Assembly (NCBI RefSeq): GCF_947072475.1
Contig: NZ_CAMTIA010000011.1
Coordinates: 1 to 64,000 of the forward strand
Length of the DNA stretch: 64,000 nt
Direction of reading: 5' to 3'
Source of the DNA: an uncultured Deefgea sp.
Lineage (GTDB): Bacteria; Pseudomonadota; Gammaproteobacteria; Burkholderiales; Chitinibacteraceae
The translations under genes and the position numbers were made by a program. The notes below the pieces were generated by a model, which had not been told where the DNA came from, did no database searches, and was given only the letters and a program-made list of their open reading frames with translations. Shown here piece after piece: positions 1-8,840 of the stretch (position 1 is the first letter of the stretch; each line of letters begins with the position of its first letter).

Positions 1-18
1 CAGACTCCCCATACCAGA

Positions 19-45
19 AAGCCCGATTCGAAAGAGTCGGGCTTT
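19..45 (+). terminator. Intrinsic terminator of a gene left of the window
   Basis: A 12-bp stem (AAAGCCCGATTC with GAGTCGGGCTTT, one G-T pair) closed by a GAAA tetraloop is followed by a T run. It precedes tmk by about 175 bases, so it probably ends a transcript that starts outside the window. Nothing further is recognisable between it and tmk. Confidence 0.8.
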
Positions 46-220
46 TTGCTGTCCGGCGTTTGTGCGTGTGAAAGTCAATGCAGATACTTATATACTGTAT
101 TTGATAGCAGCCTTTGCCAGATAAAGCTCAGCTTGATATACCCGCTAGTGCTGGAATTTGTTTATTGTCTTGTATGGTTTGTGCGACAATTCAGGCATTC
201 TTTTTGTATTTGGTTGATTC

Positions 221-859
221 ATGACGAGCGCAAGCGTTGCACGAGGGCGGTTTATTTCGGTAGAGGGCATTGATGGTGCCGGCAAAAGCACGCATTTAGC
301 GTGGCTTGCTGCTTGGTTGCATCAGAAAGGCATCGTATTACAGCAATCAAGAGAGCCCGGCGGGACGAGTTTAGGTGAAAAACTAAGGTCGCTGTTACTC
401 AATGAGTCGATGTCTTTAGAAACCGAAGCTTTGTTGATGTTTGCCTCGCGAGCACAGCATTTGGCTGAGGTGATTGAGCCGGCATTAGCGCGCGGTGAAT
501 GGGTGTTATGCGATCGTTTTTCGGATGCGACATTTGCCTATCAATGTGGTGGCCGTGGCCTTGATCAGACCAAATTTGCCCAGCTTGAAGCGTGGGTGCA
601 AGGGCGTGAAGCAGGCTTGATCGAACCTGATTTGACATTGATTTTTGATGTGCCACTTGAAGTGAGTCAAGCGCGTATGGCCAATGGCCGAGTGTTAGAT
701 CGATTTGAGCGTGAGCAACACGATTTTCATGCGCGTGTTCGTACCGCCTATCTTGAACGTGCCCAGCAAAATCCGCAACGGATTCGAGTCATTGATGCCA
801 ATCGGCCGTTAGATGTGATTCAGGCCGAATTGGCGGAAATTTTTGCTGATTATGAATAA
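221..859 (+). CDS. tmk: Thymidylate kinase
   Basis: Phosphorylates dTMP to dTDP with ATP, the last dedicated step before dTTP synthesis, in the cytoplasm. The 212-residue product has the P-loop near residues 15-24 ([10 protein letters not shown]), the DRF/D motif around residue 95 ([12 protein letters not shown]) and a LID-like region near 145-160, the full length of the family. The ATG at 221 has no strong ribosome-binding site, but the P-loop sits at the usual distance from it. The 3' end overlaps holB by 8 bases, giving the common betaproteobacterial order tmk-holB-pilZ-tatD. Confidence 0.96.
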   Translation: MTSASVARGRFISVEGIDGAGKSTHLAWLAAWLHQKGIVLQQSREPGGTSLGEKLRSLLLNESMSLETEALLMFASRAQHLAEVIEPALARGEWVLCDRFSDATFAYQCGGRGLDQTKFAQLEAWVQGREAGLIEPDLTLIFDVPLEVSQARMANGRVLDRFEREQHDFHARVRTAYLERAQQNPQRIRVIDANRPLDVIQAELAEIFADYE

Positions 860-1889
860 AACACCGACTTTATACCCGTGGCTACAGACGGCATGGCAAG
901 AATTGCTGCGCGAGCGTGATCGCTGGCCACATGCTTTATTGCTGACTGGCGAGCCCGGTATTGGTAAGCGTGCTTTTGCAGTTTATCTCGCGCAATTTCT
1001 TCTTTGCGAAGACACAGAAAAATCAACGCAACCTTGCGGTGTTTGCGATGGCTGTCGTTGGTTTTTGGCTGGCAATCATCCGGACTATCGCGTGTTGCAG
1101 CCGGAGGACGCAGAAGAAGAGCGCCCTGACGAGACCGAGAGTAAAAAGGCCAAGAAAAAATCAGAAGTGATTCGGGTTGAAGATGTACGTGCTTTGGCTG
1201 ACTTTGTGAATCTCTCGGCGCATCGACGTAGTGTGCGGGTGACTTTAGTGATGCCTGCCGACACCATGAATGTGGCGGCAGCCAATGCATTTTTAAAAAC
1301 GTTGGAAGAGCCACCCGCTGGAGCGGTGTTTATTTTGGTGGCCGATCACTGGCGACGGTTATTGCCAACGATACGCAGTCGTTGCCGTGTTTTTCCTTTG
1401 TCGCTACCTGATTCAACGGTGGCGATGCAATGGCTCAATGCACAGGGCGTCGTTAATCCGGCGCTGCACTTGGCGCATACTGGCGGTGCGCCATTAGCGG
1501 CAATGGAGGATGCAGCAGCAGAATGGCTCGCTGTGCGGCAGAACTTTCTGACGCAGATTGCAGAACCCGCGACTTTAGATGTATTAAAACTCTGTACTGA
1601 ATTAGATAAAGCCAAATTAGATACCGATTTAGTGCTTACATGGCTACAGAAGTGGATTTACGATCTGATTAGTTTGGGCTTGGCAGGGAAAATTCGTTAT
1701 TATCCTGATTGGCAAGATGCATTAACGCGGCTTGCCCCACGAGCACCACAGTTGATGCAATACGTGAATCAACTCACTGATGCGCAAAAATTATCTCGTC
1801 ATCCACTGAATCAGCGACTGGTGTTTGAAAATCTGCTGTTTGCCTATGTGGATGCCTTACGTGGGCCGTCTCGCCAAGGAAAAATATGA
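852..1889 (+). CDS. holB: DNA polymerase III delta' subunit
   Basis: Clamp-loader subunit that helps place the beta clamp on primed DNA. From the ATG at 852, which overlaps the tmk stop, the Walker A motif is GEPGIGK at residues 33-39. Four cysteines of the zinc module follow (CEDTEK..CGVCDGC), and the SRC sensor motif appears in TIRSRCRVF. An in-frame TTG lies 9 bases upstream but the ATG suits translational coupling better. A charged KKAKKKSE stretch after the zinc module is longer than in E. coli. The gene overlaps pilZ by 4 bases (ATGA). Confidence 0.95.
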   Translation: MNKTPTLYPWLQTAWQELLRERDRWPHALLLTGEPGIGKRAFAVYLAQFLLCEDTEKSTQPCGVCDGCRWFLAGNHPDYRVLQPEDAEEERPDETESKKAKKKSEVIRVEDVRALADFVNLSAHRRSVRVTLVMPADTMNVAAANAFLKTLEEPPAGAVFILVADHWRRLLPTIRSRCRVFPLSLPDSTVAMQWLNAQGVVNPALHLAHTGGAPLAAMEDAAAEWLAVRQNFLTQIAEPATLDVLKLCTELDKAKLDTDLVLTWLQKWIYDLISLGLAGKIRYYPDWQDALTRLAPRAPQLMQYVNQLTDAQKLSRHPLNQRLVFENLLFAYVDALRGPSRQGKI

Positions 1890-2254
1890 GCGAAGATCCA
1901 GTACGCGCAGCCGCCTCTCGTCCTGGTGTGCTGTCGCTAAATATTAAAGAAAAAGCCGCTTTATATGCGTCCTACATGCCGTTTATTAAAGGCGGTGGGA
2001 TTTTTATCCCCACCAATAAGCTCTACAACTTAGGCGATGAAGTCTTTATGTTGTTGGCGCTATTGGATGATCCGGCGCGGATTGCCGTTTCAGGCAATGT
2101 GGTTTGGCTTACACCGCCTGGCGCGCATAATAATCATCAGCAAGGCATTGGTGTGCAATTTTCTAGCAACGAAGCCGGTAATTTAGCACGGGTGAAAATT
2201 GAAAATTTACTCGGCGGTTATCTGCAATCAGGGCGGACAACGCACACGATGTAA
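1886..2254 (+). CDS. pilZ: Type IV pilus assembly protein PilZ
   Basis: Small cytoplasmic PilZ-domain protein of 122 residues needed in relatives for type IV pilus biogenesis. The core beta-barrel signature is present (FIPTNKLYNLGDEVFML, then VVWLTPPG and GIGVQFSS). As in true pilus PilZ proteins, the RxxxR and (D/N)xSxxG motifs that bind cyclic di-GMP are not evident, so it probably acts by protein contact (family knowledge: it pairs with PilB and FimX). The start overlaps the holB stop, so it is translationally coupled. Confidence 0.93.
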   Translation: MSEDPVRAAASRPGVLSLNIKEKAALYASYMPFIKGGGIFIPTNKLYNLGDEVFMLLALLDDPARIAVSGNVVWLTPPGAHNNHQQGIGVQFSSNEAGNLARVKIENLLGGYLQSGRTTHTM

Positions 2255-2272
2255 CTGTTTCAGTTATGATTC

Positions 2273-2300
2273 AAGCCGTGCCTTCAGGTACGGCTTTTTT
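2273..2300 (+). terminator. Intrinsic terminator after pilZ
   Basis: AAGCCGTGCC pairs with GGTACGGCTT (one G-T pair) around a TTCA loop, followed by T residues. It separates the tmk-holB-pilZ transcript from tatD, which starts 16 bases further on, so some readthrough is possible. Confidence 0.8.
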
Positions 2301-2315
2301 ATTGAATGAAGAAAA

Positions 2316-3098
2316 ATGATGAAGTTTGTTGATTCGCACTGCCATATTAATTTTGCTGATCTTGCGGCCAATATGCCGCAATTATTAGCCAATATGCGAG
2401 ATTACGATGTGAGCCATGCGCTCTGTGTCGCAGTCAATTTACCTGAGTTGCCATCGGTACTGGCACTGGCGCAGCAGCATGACAATATCTTTGCCTCGGT
2501 GGGCGTACACCCTGATTACGAAGACACGCCCGAGCCGACGGTCGCGCAATTGGTTGAGTTGGCGCAATCGCCCAAAGTGGTCGCCATTGGCGAAACAGGC
2601 TTGGATTATTTCCGGCTAACCGGTGATTTAGAGTGGCAGCGTGAGCGGTTTCGCACGCATATTCGCGCGGCGCGTGAAACGGGCTTACCGCTGATTATTC
2701 ATACTCGTGCCTCATCTGAGGACACTATTCGGATTTTGCGTGAAGAAAACGCCCAAGACGTTGGCGGTGTCATGCACTGCTTTACCGAAAGCTGGGAAGT
2801 GGCGCAACAAGCGATGGATTTAGGTTTTTATATTTCACTCTCAGGCATTGTGACGTTTAAAAAAGCCGAAGATTTAAAACAACTGGCACGGCTAATGCCG
2901 CTTGATCGCCTGCTGATCGAAACCGATTCGCCTTACCTTGCGCCAATGCCGCATCGCGGCAAACAAAATCAACCGGCTTGGGTGCGCCATGTTGCTGAGC
3001 ATATTGCTGAATTAAAAGGCATTCCACTGAGCGACGTGGCCGAGGCGACCACGCAAAATTTCTTTAAACTATTTGCTCGTGCGCGCCATCCACAATGA
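2316..3098 (+). CDS. tatD: TatD family metal-dependent hydrolase
   Basis: TIM-barrel metal-dependent deoxyribonuclease/hydrolase family. The 260-residue protein shows the metal ligands in order: DSHCHINF at residues 6-13, the glutamate in GETGLDYF near 95, histidines in LIIHTR and GVMHCF, and the terminal aspartate in ETDSPYLAP near 208. Two adjacent ATG codons (2316, 2319) could start it; GAAGAAAA just upstream serves either. The next gene overlaps the stop (ATGA). A second, more diverged TatD paralogue lies at 39198-39971. Confidence 0.93.
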   Translation: MMKFVDSHCHINFADLAANMPQLLANMRDYDVSHALCVAVNLPELPSVLALAQQHDNIFASVGVHPDYEDTPEPTVAQLVELAQSPKVVAIGETGLDYFRLTGDLEWQRERFRTHIRAARETGLPLIIHTRASSEDTIRILREENAQDVGGVMHCFTESWEVAQQAMDLGFYISLSGIVTFKKAEDLKQLARLMPLDRLLIETDSPYLAPMPHRGKQNQPAWVRHVAEHIAELKGIPLSDVAEATTQNFFKLFARARHPQ

Positions 3099-3871
3099 CC
3101 AGCCTTGCCGTAGAAACCATTTTATTGGGCGTAGGCTCCAGTGGTGGCTCACCCGCCTTGGGGTGCAGCTGCCCAACGTGTAGCTCAAGCGATCCAAAAA
3201 ACACCCGCAGCCGCGCTTCGGCGGTGATTCGTGCGGGTGGACAAACTTTTTTGATCGACACTGGGCCAGACCTGCGCAGCCAAGCATTGCGCGAACAGAT
3301 CTTGCACGTTGATGCGGTGCTGTATACCCATCCGCACGCTGATCACCTGAATGGTATCGACGATTTACGCGCGTTTTGCTGGTTACAAAAAGCGGCTTTG
3401 CCGGTGTATGGCAATCGTTTAATGCTCGGCCATATCCGAGAGCGCTTTCCGTATACGCTGTTTAAACCCAATGAATTTTGGGATAAACCGGTGCTCACCA
3501 TTCACGAAGTCGATGCTGAGCCGTTTCAAGTCGGCGCGGTGACTATCCAGCCAATACCGCTGATTCACGGCAAATGGCCGATTCTGGGCTGGCGAATTGG
3601 CAATGTTGCCTACCTCACCGATGTGTCGGAAATCCCGCCTGAGAGTGAAGCCTTGCTGCAGAATTTAGATTTATTGTTTTTGGATTGTTTGCGCCACAAA
3701 GCGCATCCAACGCATTTATCGGTAGAACAAGCACTGCAAGTCGCCGCTAAAATTGCCGCTAAACGCACGGTGTTCATTCATATGACGCATGAATTGGAAT
3801 ATCACGCTTTAACTGCGACGTTACCTGCTGGTATTGAAGTAGGGTATGACGGTCAACGCATTACCATTTAA
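3095..3871 (+). CDS. Metallo-beta-lactamase fold hydrolase, PhnP-like
   Basis: Probable zinc-dependent phosphodiesterase or hydrolase. It opens with a cysteine cluster (GCSCPTC near residues 23-29) like the structural zinc site of PhnP, then has the metallo-beta-lactamase signature HPHADHLNG near residues 80-88 and later ligands in LIHG, YLTDVSE and FIHMTHE. Length (258 residues) matches the PhnP-like group. No phosphonate genes are nearby and it is coupled to tatD, so the substrate cannot be named. Family assignment is firm, function is not. Confidence 0.88.
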   Translation: MTSLAVETILLGVGSSGGSPALGCSCPTCSSSDPKNTRSRASAVIRAGGQTFLIDTGPDLRSQALREQILHVDAVLYTHPHADHLNGIDDLRAFCWLQKAALPVYGNRLMLGHIRERFPYTLFKPNEFWDKPVLTIHEVDAEPFQVGAVTIQPIPLIHGKWPILGWRIGNVAYLTDVSEIPPESEALLQNLDLLFLDCLRHKAHPTHLSVEQALQVAAKIAAKRTVFIHMTHELEYHALTATLPAGIEVGYDGQRITI

Positions 3872-3890
3872 ACCTTAGCGAGCAATACCC

Positions 3891-4265
3891 ATGGATATCA
3901 ATGTATTAGGTCAAGCACTCAAACCTTGTAGTTTTGTGCCTTTAACTGGATTTTTCCGTGATGGTTGTTGCCGAACTCATGAAACCGATATCGGCGAGCA
4001 TATTGTTTGCGTGGTGCTCAGTAGCCCATTTTTAAGGTTTTCTCAACAGCGTGGCAATGATTTATCCACGCCACGGCCAGAATACGGCTTTGCTGGGCTT
4101 AAACCTGGTGATCAATGGTGTCTTTGCGCGACGCGCTGGCTCGAAGCGCTCAAAGCCGGCGCTGCCCCGCAAATTGTCCTCGCCGCCACGCATGAAAACA
4201 TTCTGGATTTAATCTCGCTGGAAACGCTGGTGGAATATGGGATTGATCGGCCGGTGTTTAAATAA
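3891..4265 (+). CDS. DUF2237 family protein
   Basis: A 124-residue soluble protein of the conserved DUF2237 family, whose function is unknown. Recognisable family blocks are MDINVLGQ at the start, PLTGFFRDGCC near residue 20, GNDLSTPRPEYGFAGLKPGD in the middle and WCLCATRWLEA followed by ATHENIL at the end. Conserved cysteines at about 26-27 and 83-85 could bind metal (inference). It runs 20 bases behind the hydrolase gene and its stop overlaps the next start (TAATG), so it belongs to the same operon. Confidence 0.87.
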   Translation: MDINVLGQALKPCSFVPLTGFFRDGCCRTHETDIGEHIVCVVLSSPFLRFSQQRGNDLSTPRPEYGFAGLKPGDQWCLCATRWLEALKAGAAPQIVLAATHENILDLISLETLVEYGIDRPVFK

Positions 4266-4681
4266 TGACGGTATCTACGCTATCTTGCCCATTTTGCAAA
4301 ATTGCGGCTGACTTGGCGGATGCGAACGTTATCTATCAAAATACAGAGTTTTTTTGCATTTCGCCATTGCAGCAAGAAGTCATTGGACACACTTTGATTG
4401 TGAGCCGTCAGCATTACACTAGTTTGCTTGATGCTCCTCCAGAGATTGGCGTTGCGCTGATTGAGGCATGCCAATCATTGGCGAAGCAATTTAATGAGGC
4501 TCTGGAAGCTACAGGTTTTAATATTTTGAATGCTAATGAAGTTGCTGCTCAGCAATCGGTAGCTCATTTGCACTTACATTTTTTGCCACGCCGGTTTAAT
4601 GACGACATCAATGCTTGGCCTGATTTTAACTATTCTGCAGATGAGTCGGCTAAATACCATACAGATGCTACTGCCAATTAA
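4265..4681 (+). CDS. HIT family nucleotide-binding protein
   Basis: Histidine-triad hydrolase/transferase acting on nucleoside phosphoramidates or dinucleotides. The triad HLHLHFLPR lies near residues 101-109, and CPFCKI near the N terminus is the zinc-type cysteine pair of many HIT proteins. The ATG shares its A with the TAA of the upstream gene. Length (138 residues) is typical. Which nucleotide it acts on cannot be read from the sequence. Confidence 0.92.
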   Translation: MTVSTLSCPFCKIAADLADANVIYQNTEFFCISPLQQEVIGHTLIVSRQHYTSLLDAPPEIGVALIEACQSLAKQFNEALEATGFNILNANEVAAQQSVAHLHLHFLPRRFNDDINAWPDFNYSADESAKYHTDATAN

Positions 4682-4712
4682 GTTGGATTAAAGATTTACC
4701 GGAGCCTCACCG

Positions 4713-4946
4713 ATGACGCACCCAACGCGCAGTTGGCACCCAAAAAAGCTGCTAAATACCAAATGGACCGCCGTTGTGCCGCAGCAACGCGAGAAGCACT
4801 TTCTCGTCGTCAAAGTCGACATAGATCCGCTAGACGCACAAAAGGTTGAGCAGGTCACGTTAGAAGCGGTACTGAGTAAACGGCATTTCACTTTGCATTG
4901 GAGTGAGCTAGAAAATCAAACGCAATGGCGAGCCGGTTGGTTGTAA
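4713..4946 (+). CDS. Small tryptophan-rich protein, TIGR02450 type
   Basis: A 77-residue protein of a widespread proteobacterial family of unknown function. Characteristic features are HPKKLLNTKWTAVVPQ near the start, VVKVD, a central EAVLSKR and the tryptophan-rich tail LHWSEL..QWRAGWL. A GGAG at about 4700 lies upstream of the ATG. It is the last plus-strand gene of the block and its end faces the pseudouridine synthase gene. Confidence 0.82.
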   Translation: MTHPTRSWHPKKLLNTKWTAVVPQQREKHFLVVKVDIDPLDAQKVEQVTLEAVLSKRHFTLHWSELENQTQWRAGWL

Positions 4947-4998
4947 CCCAGTCAATTTCGTTGGAGTTTTCATTCCTTAAATAGCGCTGATTGGCACC

Positions 4999-5802
4999 CT
5001 ACATGGTTAATTGCTTAATTTCGTCCCTACTCAATTCCCGCCATTCGCCCTTCGCTAATTCCCCTAATTCCAAGCTACCAATTGCGACGCGTATCAATCG
5101 CAGCGTATTGATTTGATTGGCTTCAAGCAGGCGGCGGATGTGGCGGTTTTTGCCTTCGTCGAGCACGACTTCCAGCCATGCATTTTTTTCGCCGCTGCGT
5201 AACAAGGTCACGCGCTTGGCTTTGAGTGGCGTGCCGTCATCCATCAGCACGCCCGCTTGCATCGCGGCGATCAGCTCTGGTGTGGCAAGGCGATCGATTT
5301 GCACGTGATAGATTTTGTCCAAATGGCTGGCCGGATCAGTAAGGCGCGCCGCCCATTGGGTGTCGTTGGTGAATAGCAACAAGCCTTCGCTGGCTTTATC
5401 CAGTCGCCCAACCGGGCCGATGTGTGGCAGCGTAGCACCCTGACTGTTGTTGAAGCAACTAAACACCGTGTCGCGGTTTTTCTCGTCTTGCGCGCTGGTA
5501 ATTAAGCCGCGTGGCTTATTGAGCATCAAATAGACTTTCTTTTCAGCGGCAACACTTTGGCCGTTGACGCGTAGTTGATCGCGCGCTAAATCGACGCGGC
5601 GATTGATCTCCACACACACCTTGCCATTCACACTCACCGCGCCTTGTAATACCAAGGCTTCGGCTTCGCTGCGCGAACAGAACCCGAGCTTGGACAAAGC
5701 TCTCGCTAGACTGGCTACTTGGGTATTGCCTTGCGGCGCTTTATTTTTCGAGCCTGCAGATAAATACGTCTTAGCTTTGGGTTTTGGTTTGGCGAGAGTC
5801 AT
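4999..5802 (-). CDS. rRNA pseudouridine synthase, RsuA/RluB/RluE/RluF family
   Basis: Converts a specific rRNA uridine to pseudouridine. After a basic tail (residues 1-30) comes an S4 RNA-binding domain ([20 protein letters not shown], about 30-85). The catalytic domain carries the active aspartate in [12 protein letters not shown] and the downstream LLLFTND and KNRHIRRL motifs. At 267 residues it fits this subfamily. The sequence does not let me choose the target base between the RluB, RluE and RluF types, so no symbol is given. Confidence 0.88.
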   Translation of the reverse strand: MTLAKPKPKAKTYLSAGSKNKAPQGNTQVASLARALSKLGFCSRSEAEALVLQGAVSVNGKVCVEINRRVDLARDQLRVNGQSVAAEKKVYLMLNKPRGLITSAQDEKNRDTVFSCFNNSQGATLPHIGPVGRLDKASEGLLLFTNDTQWAARLTDPASHLDKIYHVQIDRLATPELIAAMQAGVLMDDGTPLKAKRVTLLRSGEKNAWLEVVLDEGKNRHIRRLLEANQINTLRLIRVAIGSLELGELAKGEWRELSRDEIKQLTM

Positions 5803-5863
5803 GGCGTGGGCTTATAAGGCAATCGACTATTTTAGCTCGACTCTGCTTTGAGAGGGGGTTTGT

Positions 5864-5932
5864 ATGGCCGAAGGTGAGACTCGGATTTTAGGGTTATGGC
5901 AATACCAAGCCCGTGTTTGTAGTTGGTTTTGA
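5864..5932 (+). CDS. Candidate 22-residue leader ORF before the CNNM gene
   Basis: A short ORF, ATG at 5864, preceded by a very strong Shine-Dalgarno (GAGAGGGGG, 5 bases away). It encodes MAEGETRILGLW followed by ten more residues ending CSWF. Only 18 bases after its stop is a terminator-like hairpin (5951-5970). The arrangement resembles a leader peptide and attenuator upstream of the membrane-protein gene at 6078. Nothing shows that it is translated; alternatives are a chance ORF or a free-standing small protein. Confidence 0.35.
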   Translation: MAEGETRILGLWQYQARVCSWF

Positions 5933-5950
5933 GTTTGACGACTTAAAACC

Positions 5951-5970
5951 AGCGCGGATGCGCTCTTTTT
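5951..5970 (+). terminator. Small hairpin plus T5, possible attenuator
   Basis: AGCGC, GGAT loop, GCGCT, C, then five T residues. The stem is only 5 bp but GC-rich. It stands between the 22-residue ORF and the CNNM-family gene, with no other gene to terminate on this strand. Confidence 0.45.
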
Positions 5971-6077
5971 GTCCTATTCGTGGTCTTTTTGGGGCTTTGC
6001 TGAATATTTGTCCCAGCAATGGGAAGGTAGCGCTTAAAATAAACAGCTGATCGTTCTGGACGGGCTTAGCCCGCATT

Positions 6078-7394
6078 ATGGAAAATTTCTTTTTAAGCCT
6101 CATCGCTTTGGCGTTGGTGCTGCTCAATGGTTTTTTTGTCGCCGCCGAATTTGGCTTGGTTAAATTACGAGCAACTCGCGCTAAGGGTTTAGCCAAAATC
6201 TATGGCTGGCGCGGGCGAATTCTTGGCAAAGTACATAGTCAGCTGGACGCGTATTTATCGGCTTGCCAGCTTGGCATCACCTTGGCATCGCTCGGTTTGG
6301 GCTGGATTGGTGAACCGGCATTCTCTCGCTTACTTGAGCCGGTCTTTATGCTGTTGGGCGTTGAATCGGCGGCTTTGATTCATAGCGTCTCCTTCTTTTT
6401 TGCTTTCACCTTAATTTCATTTTTGCATATCGTCGTTGGCGAATTAGCGCCCAAATCATTGGCCATCCGCCGTCCTGAAGTCGTTGCGCTATGGACTTCG
6501 GTGCCTTTGTATTTCTTTTATTGGTTAATGTATCCGGCGATTTGGCTACTCAATCACAGCGCCAATGGCTTGTTACGCCGACTGGGTTTGGACGGGCATT
6601 CCGGTCATGAAAGTCATTATTCTGCCGATGAGTTGAAAATGATTTTGCGCGGCAATGGCGATGCCAATCGCCGCGAAGAATGGAATGTCGTTGAGCAGTC
6701 TTTGGATTTTGGTCGACTGAAAGTCGCCGATTTGATGCGGCCTTTTCATGAAGCCGCGGTGCTGCATAGCGATGTGTCGCTCGCAGAAAATTTACAAGTC
6801 ATCGCAACACAACGCTTTAGCCGCTATCCGTTTGTGAATGAAGACGGCGAAGTGTTGGGGATTATTCATTTAAAAAATCTATTTTTGGCCGAATTACGCC
6901 ACGCCGACGTGTCCGATTTAAGCGATTACGTGCGTCCGGTTGAACAAGTCACGCCAGAAACGCCGGTGCTAGAGCTGTTTCGCCGCTTTCGTGAAGGCGC
7001 GCCGCATTTTGCCATCGTCACCTACGCCGACGAAGCGCAACCAATGGGCTTTGTCACGCTGGATAATTTAATGGCCGCTCTGGTCGGCGAAATCCGTGAT
7101 GAATTTCGGCAGTCGCGCAATGATTGGTTAGAGCAAGACGACGGCGCGCTCTTGGGCAAAGGCAGTTTATCGCTGTATTCATTGGGTCGAATGCTGGGCA
7201 AAGACATCGATCACCCCGAAGCCGAAACCGTCGGCGGCTTGATTCAATGGAAACTCGGTAATCTACCGGTCGAAGGCGAGCGCATCGAGTTCGATGGTTT
7301 TAGCGTCGTCGTCAAAAAAATGAACGGCCCACGGATTGTGTTGGTGAAAGTGATGCCCGCAGCAAAAGAAGAGGGAAGTGCTGGCGATCATTGA
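6078..7394 (+). CDS. CNNM/CorC (HlyC) family membrane transporter
   Basis: Inner-membrane protein of 438 residues of the family linked to magnesium and cobalt efflux or resistance (CorB/YtfL/YfjD relatives). The N-terminal CNNM domain (about 1-190) has four hydrophobic segments, starting with LALVLLNGFFVAAEFGLVKLR. Paired CBS domains follow (about 210-340), then a C-terminal CorC_HlyC domain. No ribosome-binding site precedes the ATG; instead a CGGGC-TTA-GCCCG hairpin ends 4 bases before it. With the upstream leader-like unit this suggests control in the 5' leader (inference). Confidence 0.9.
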   Translation: MENFFLSLIALALVLLNGFFVAAEFGLVKLRATRAKGLAKIYGWRGRILGKVHSQLDAYLSACQLGITLASLGLGWIGEPAFSRLLEPVFMLLGVESAALIHSVSFFFAFTLISFLHIVVGELAPKSLAIRRPEVVALWTSVPLYFFYWLMYPAIWLLNHSANGLLRRLGLDGHSGHESHYSADELKMILRGNGDANRREEWNVVEQSLDFGRLKVADLMRPFHEAAVLHSDVSLAENLQVIATQRFSRYPFVNEDGEVLGIIHLKNLFLAELRHADVSDLSDYVRPVEQVTPETPVLELFRRFREGAPHFAIVTYADEAQPMGFVTLDNLMAALVGEIRDEFRQSRNDWLEQDDGALLGKGSLSLYSLGRMLGKDIDHPEAETVGGLIQWKLGNLPVEGERIEFDGFSVVVKKMNGPRIVLVKVMPAAKEEGSAGDH

Positions 7395-7751
7395 TGGGTA
7401 TTGCCATGTAGCCTTTGTTAATCAATGGCTGTAGCTTAATACATCACACTAGCGGGTTAGCCGAAGGCGTAACCCGCCAATATCGTGGCACATCAAAATT
7501 TCATCTTAGCGTGGATCTCTACCGGTCTTGTAGAGCGAGTAGGGCGCACTCAAAGCGCAGCGTAGTGCGCCGTATTATGGATATAAAACCGCTCGGCTGT
7601 TCATCCGGCGGTGTTGTTTTTAATGGCGGCTGCGCTGAGGTTTTGAGGGACGTTTTACATGCGGACAGGCAGTGACTTTTGGATTGACGCGGCAGCGGCT
7701 CAATCGCGAGCATACTCCGCCATTCCCCATTCCCCATTCCCCACTCCCGGT
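7395..7751. repeat. Intergenic region with two REP-like hairpins
   Basis: This 357-base gap holds no convincing gene. GCGGGTTAGCC pairs with GGCGTAACCCGC at 7452-7477, and GGCGCACT (7543-7550) with AGTGCGCC (7564-7571). Both resemble short palindromic extragenic repeats that occur in many copies in proteobacteria. Next to the rquA-like stop, 7722-7748 has three copies of ATTCCCC and a degenerate fourth. A frame open over 7415-7675 is not supported. Confidence 0.6.
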
Positions 7752-8459
7752 TTACTTCGCGTGTTCCACCACGACGCACTGATATACCCCGCCAAAAATC
7801 GTCCGTTTTTTCCATGTGTACTGGTCGGCATGACTGGCGTAGTGCTGAATTTCGTTGTCCCATAAGGCATTGGCAAAGGGTTCGAGCAGGTGGTTGACGA
7901 GTTTGAGGATGTAGCGAATCGGTTGCCATTTTTTGGGATTGTGATAATCGACAAAAATGGCTTTGCCGCCAACCGGCAATTTCGCCAGCATATGATTGAC
8001 GATTTCGTATTTTTTTTCGTCGGGCACTTCGTGCAATAAGAAAAAACTGCAAATTAATTGATAGTCGCCACCGATGCCAGCAAAACCCGCCGCGTCGCTG
8101 CGAATGACTTTGGCCCAATCCATGCCTTTTAATTTTTTGCTGCCGTGTTCAATTTGGATGGGGGTGACATCGGTTAAATGAAAGGCGCCTGCGGGGCCGA
8201 CGCGTTGCGCGGCGCGGCGGACTAAATCGCCATAAACATGGGCCAATTGCCAAACGCGCATGCCCGGTTGGATTTCGTCCAGATAGCATTTCATCAGTCG
8301 TTGATCGTTTAAAAACAACAAAATGCGCACCACGATGTTGCGATCAAGGACTTTCACCCATTTGGGGTCAACATAGGCCCAGTCATACACTTCGGTCATG
8401 TATTCGGGCACGCCGTCGTAATAGGGATCAGTGGTCAGTTTGGGATGATTTTGGGTCAT
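7752..8459 (-). CDS. rquA: RquA-like rhodoquinone biosynthesis protein
   Basis: Predicted to convert ubiquinone to rhodoquinone; RquA is a class I methyltransferase-fold protein shown elsewhere to use S-adenosylmethionine as the amino donor. The 235-residue product lacks the usual GxGxG motif I and has VWQLAHVYGDL at that place, as RquA proteins do. Other matching blocks are DVTPIQ, FFLLHEVPDEKK, FVDYHNPKKWQPIRY, LLEPFANALW and FGGVYQCVVVE. AAGGA precedes the ATG. It stands alone between pepD and the CNNM gene. An ordinary methyltransferase relative is the alternative. Confidence 0.78.
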   Translation of the reverse strand: MTQNHPKLTTDPYYDGVPEYMTEVYDWAYVDPKWVKVLDRNIVVRILLFLNDQRLMKCYLDEIQPGMRVWQLAHVYGDLVRRAAQRVGPAGAFHLTDVTPIQIEHGSKKLKGMDWAKVIRSDAAGFAGIGGDYQLICSFFLLHEVPDEKKYEIVNHMLAKLPVGGKAIFVDYHNPKKWQPIRYILKLVNHLLEPFANALWDNEIQHYASHADQYTWKKRTIFGGVYQCVVVEHAK

Positions 8460-8840
8460 GGCGGCAATTCCTTAGGCGACGGATCTTCTGGATCAACGCT
8501 ATCTAGACTAAGACAAAAGGGGTAGATGGAATTTGCTTTAAACCAAATTCATTATGAATAAGCGATAAGAATAATTGGTTTTGCTGTTGGTAATACTGGC
8601 GTTTTGTTTTTATTTGTTCAGGACTTATTTTTATTGATTTATAGGGTATCTCAATCTAGATCTTGAATTTGTTGGTCTTTATTCAAATACATCGGTATAA
8701 AATTTTGATATGTCGCGATGTTTTGGTTTGTGCGGGTTGCTGCGCGGTGTGAAAAATACCGATTACGCTAAAATGCTGCAGCTGAGATTGGCGAATTCCC
8801 GTAGATTGTCGCCCTAGTTGAATGTTGTTTGAGGCTTTGC
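8460..8840. other. AT-rich divergent promoter region, rquA-like and pepD
   Basis: About 380 bases between divergent starts, strongly AT-rich from 8500 to 8740. I see a small palindrome ATTCAT-T-ATGAAT near 8548 but no convincing Fnr box. No ORF here looks like a gene. For pepD, GAGG at 8831-8834 sets the start. Confidence 0.5.

Noticed and set aside
46..273. 75-codon frame before tmk
   Set aside because: It overlaps the tmk start in another phase, begins inside the terminator T run, and resembles no protein family.
8460..8700. Fnr site upstream of the rquA-like gene
   Set aside because: TTGAT occurs but without a matching ATCAA at the required spacing. Low-oxygen control therefore has no sequence support here.
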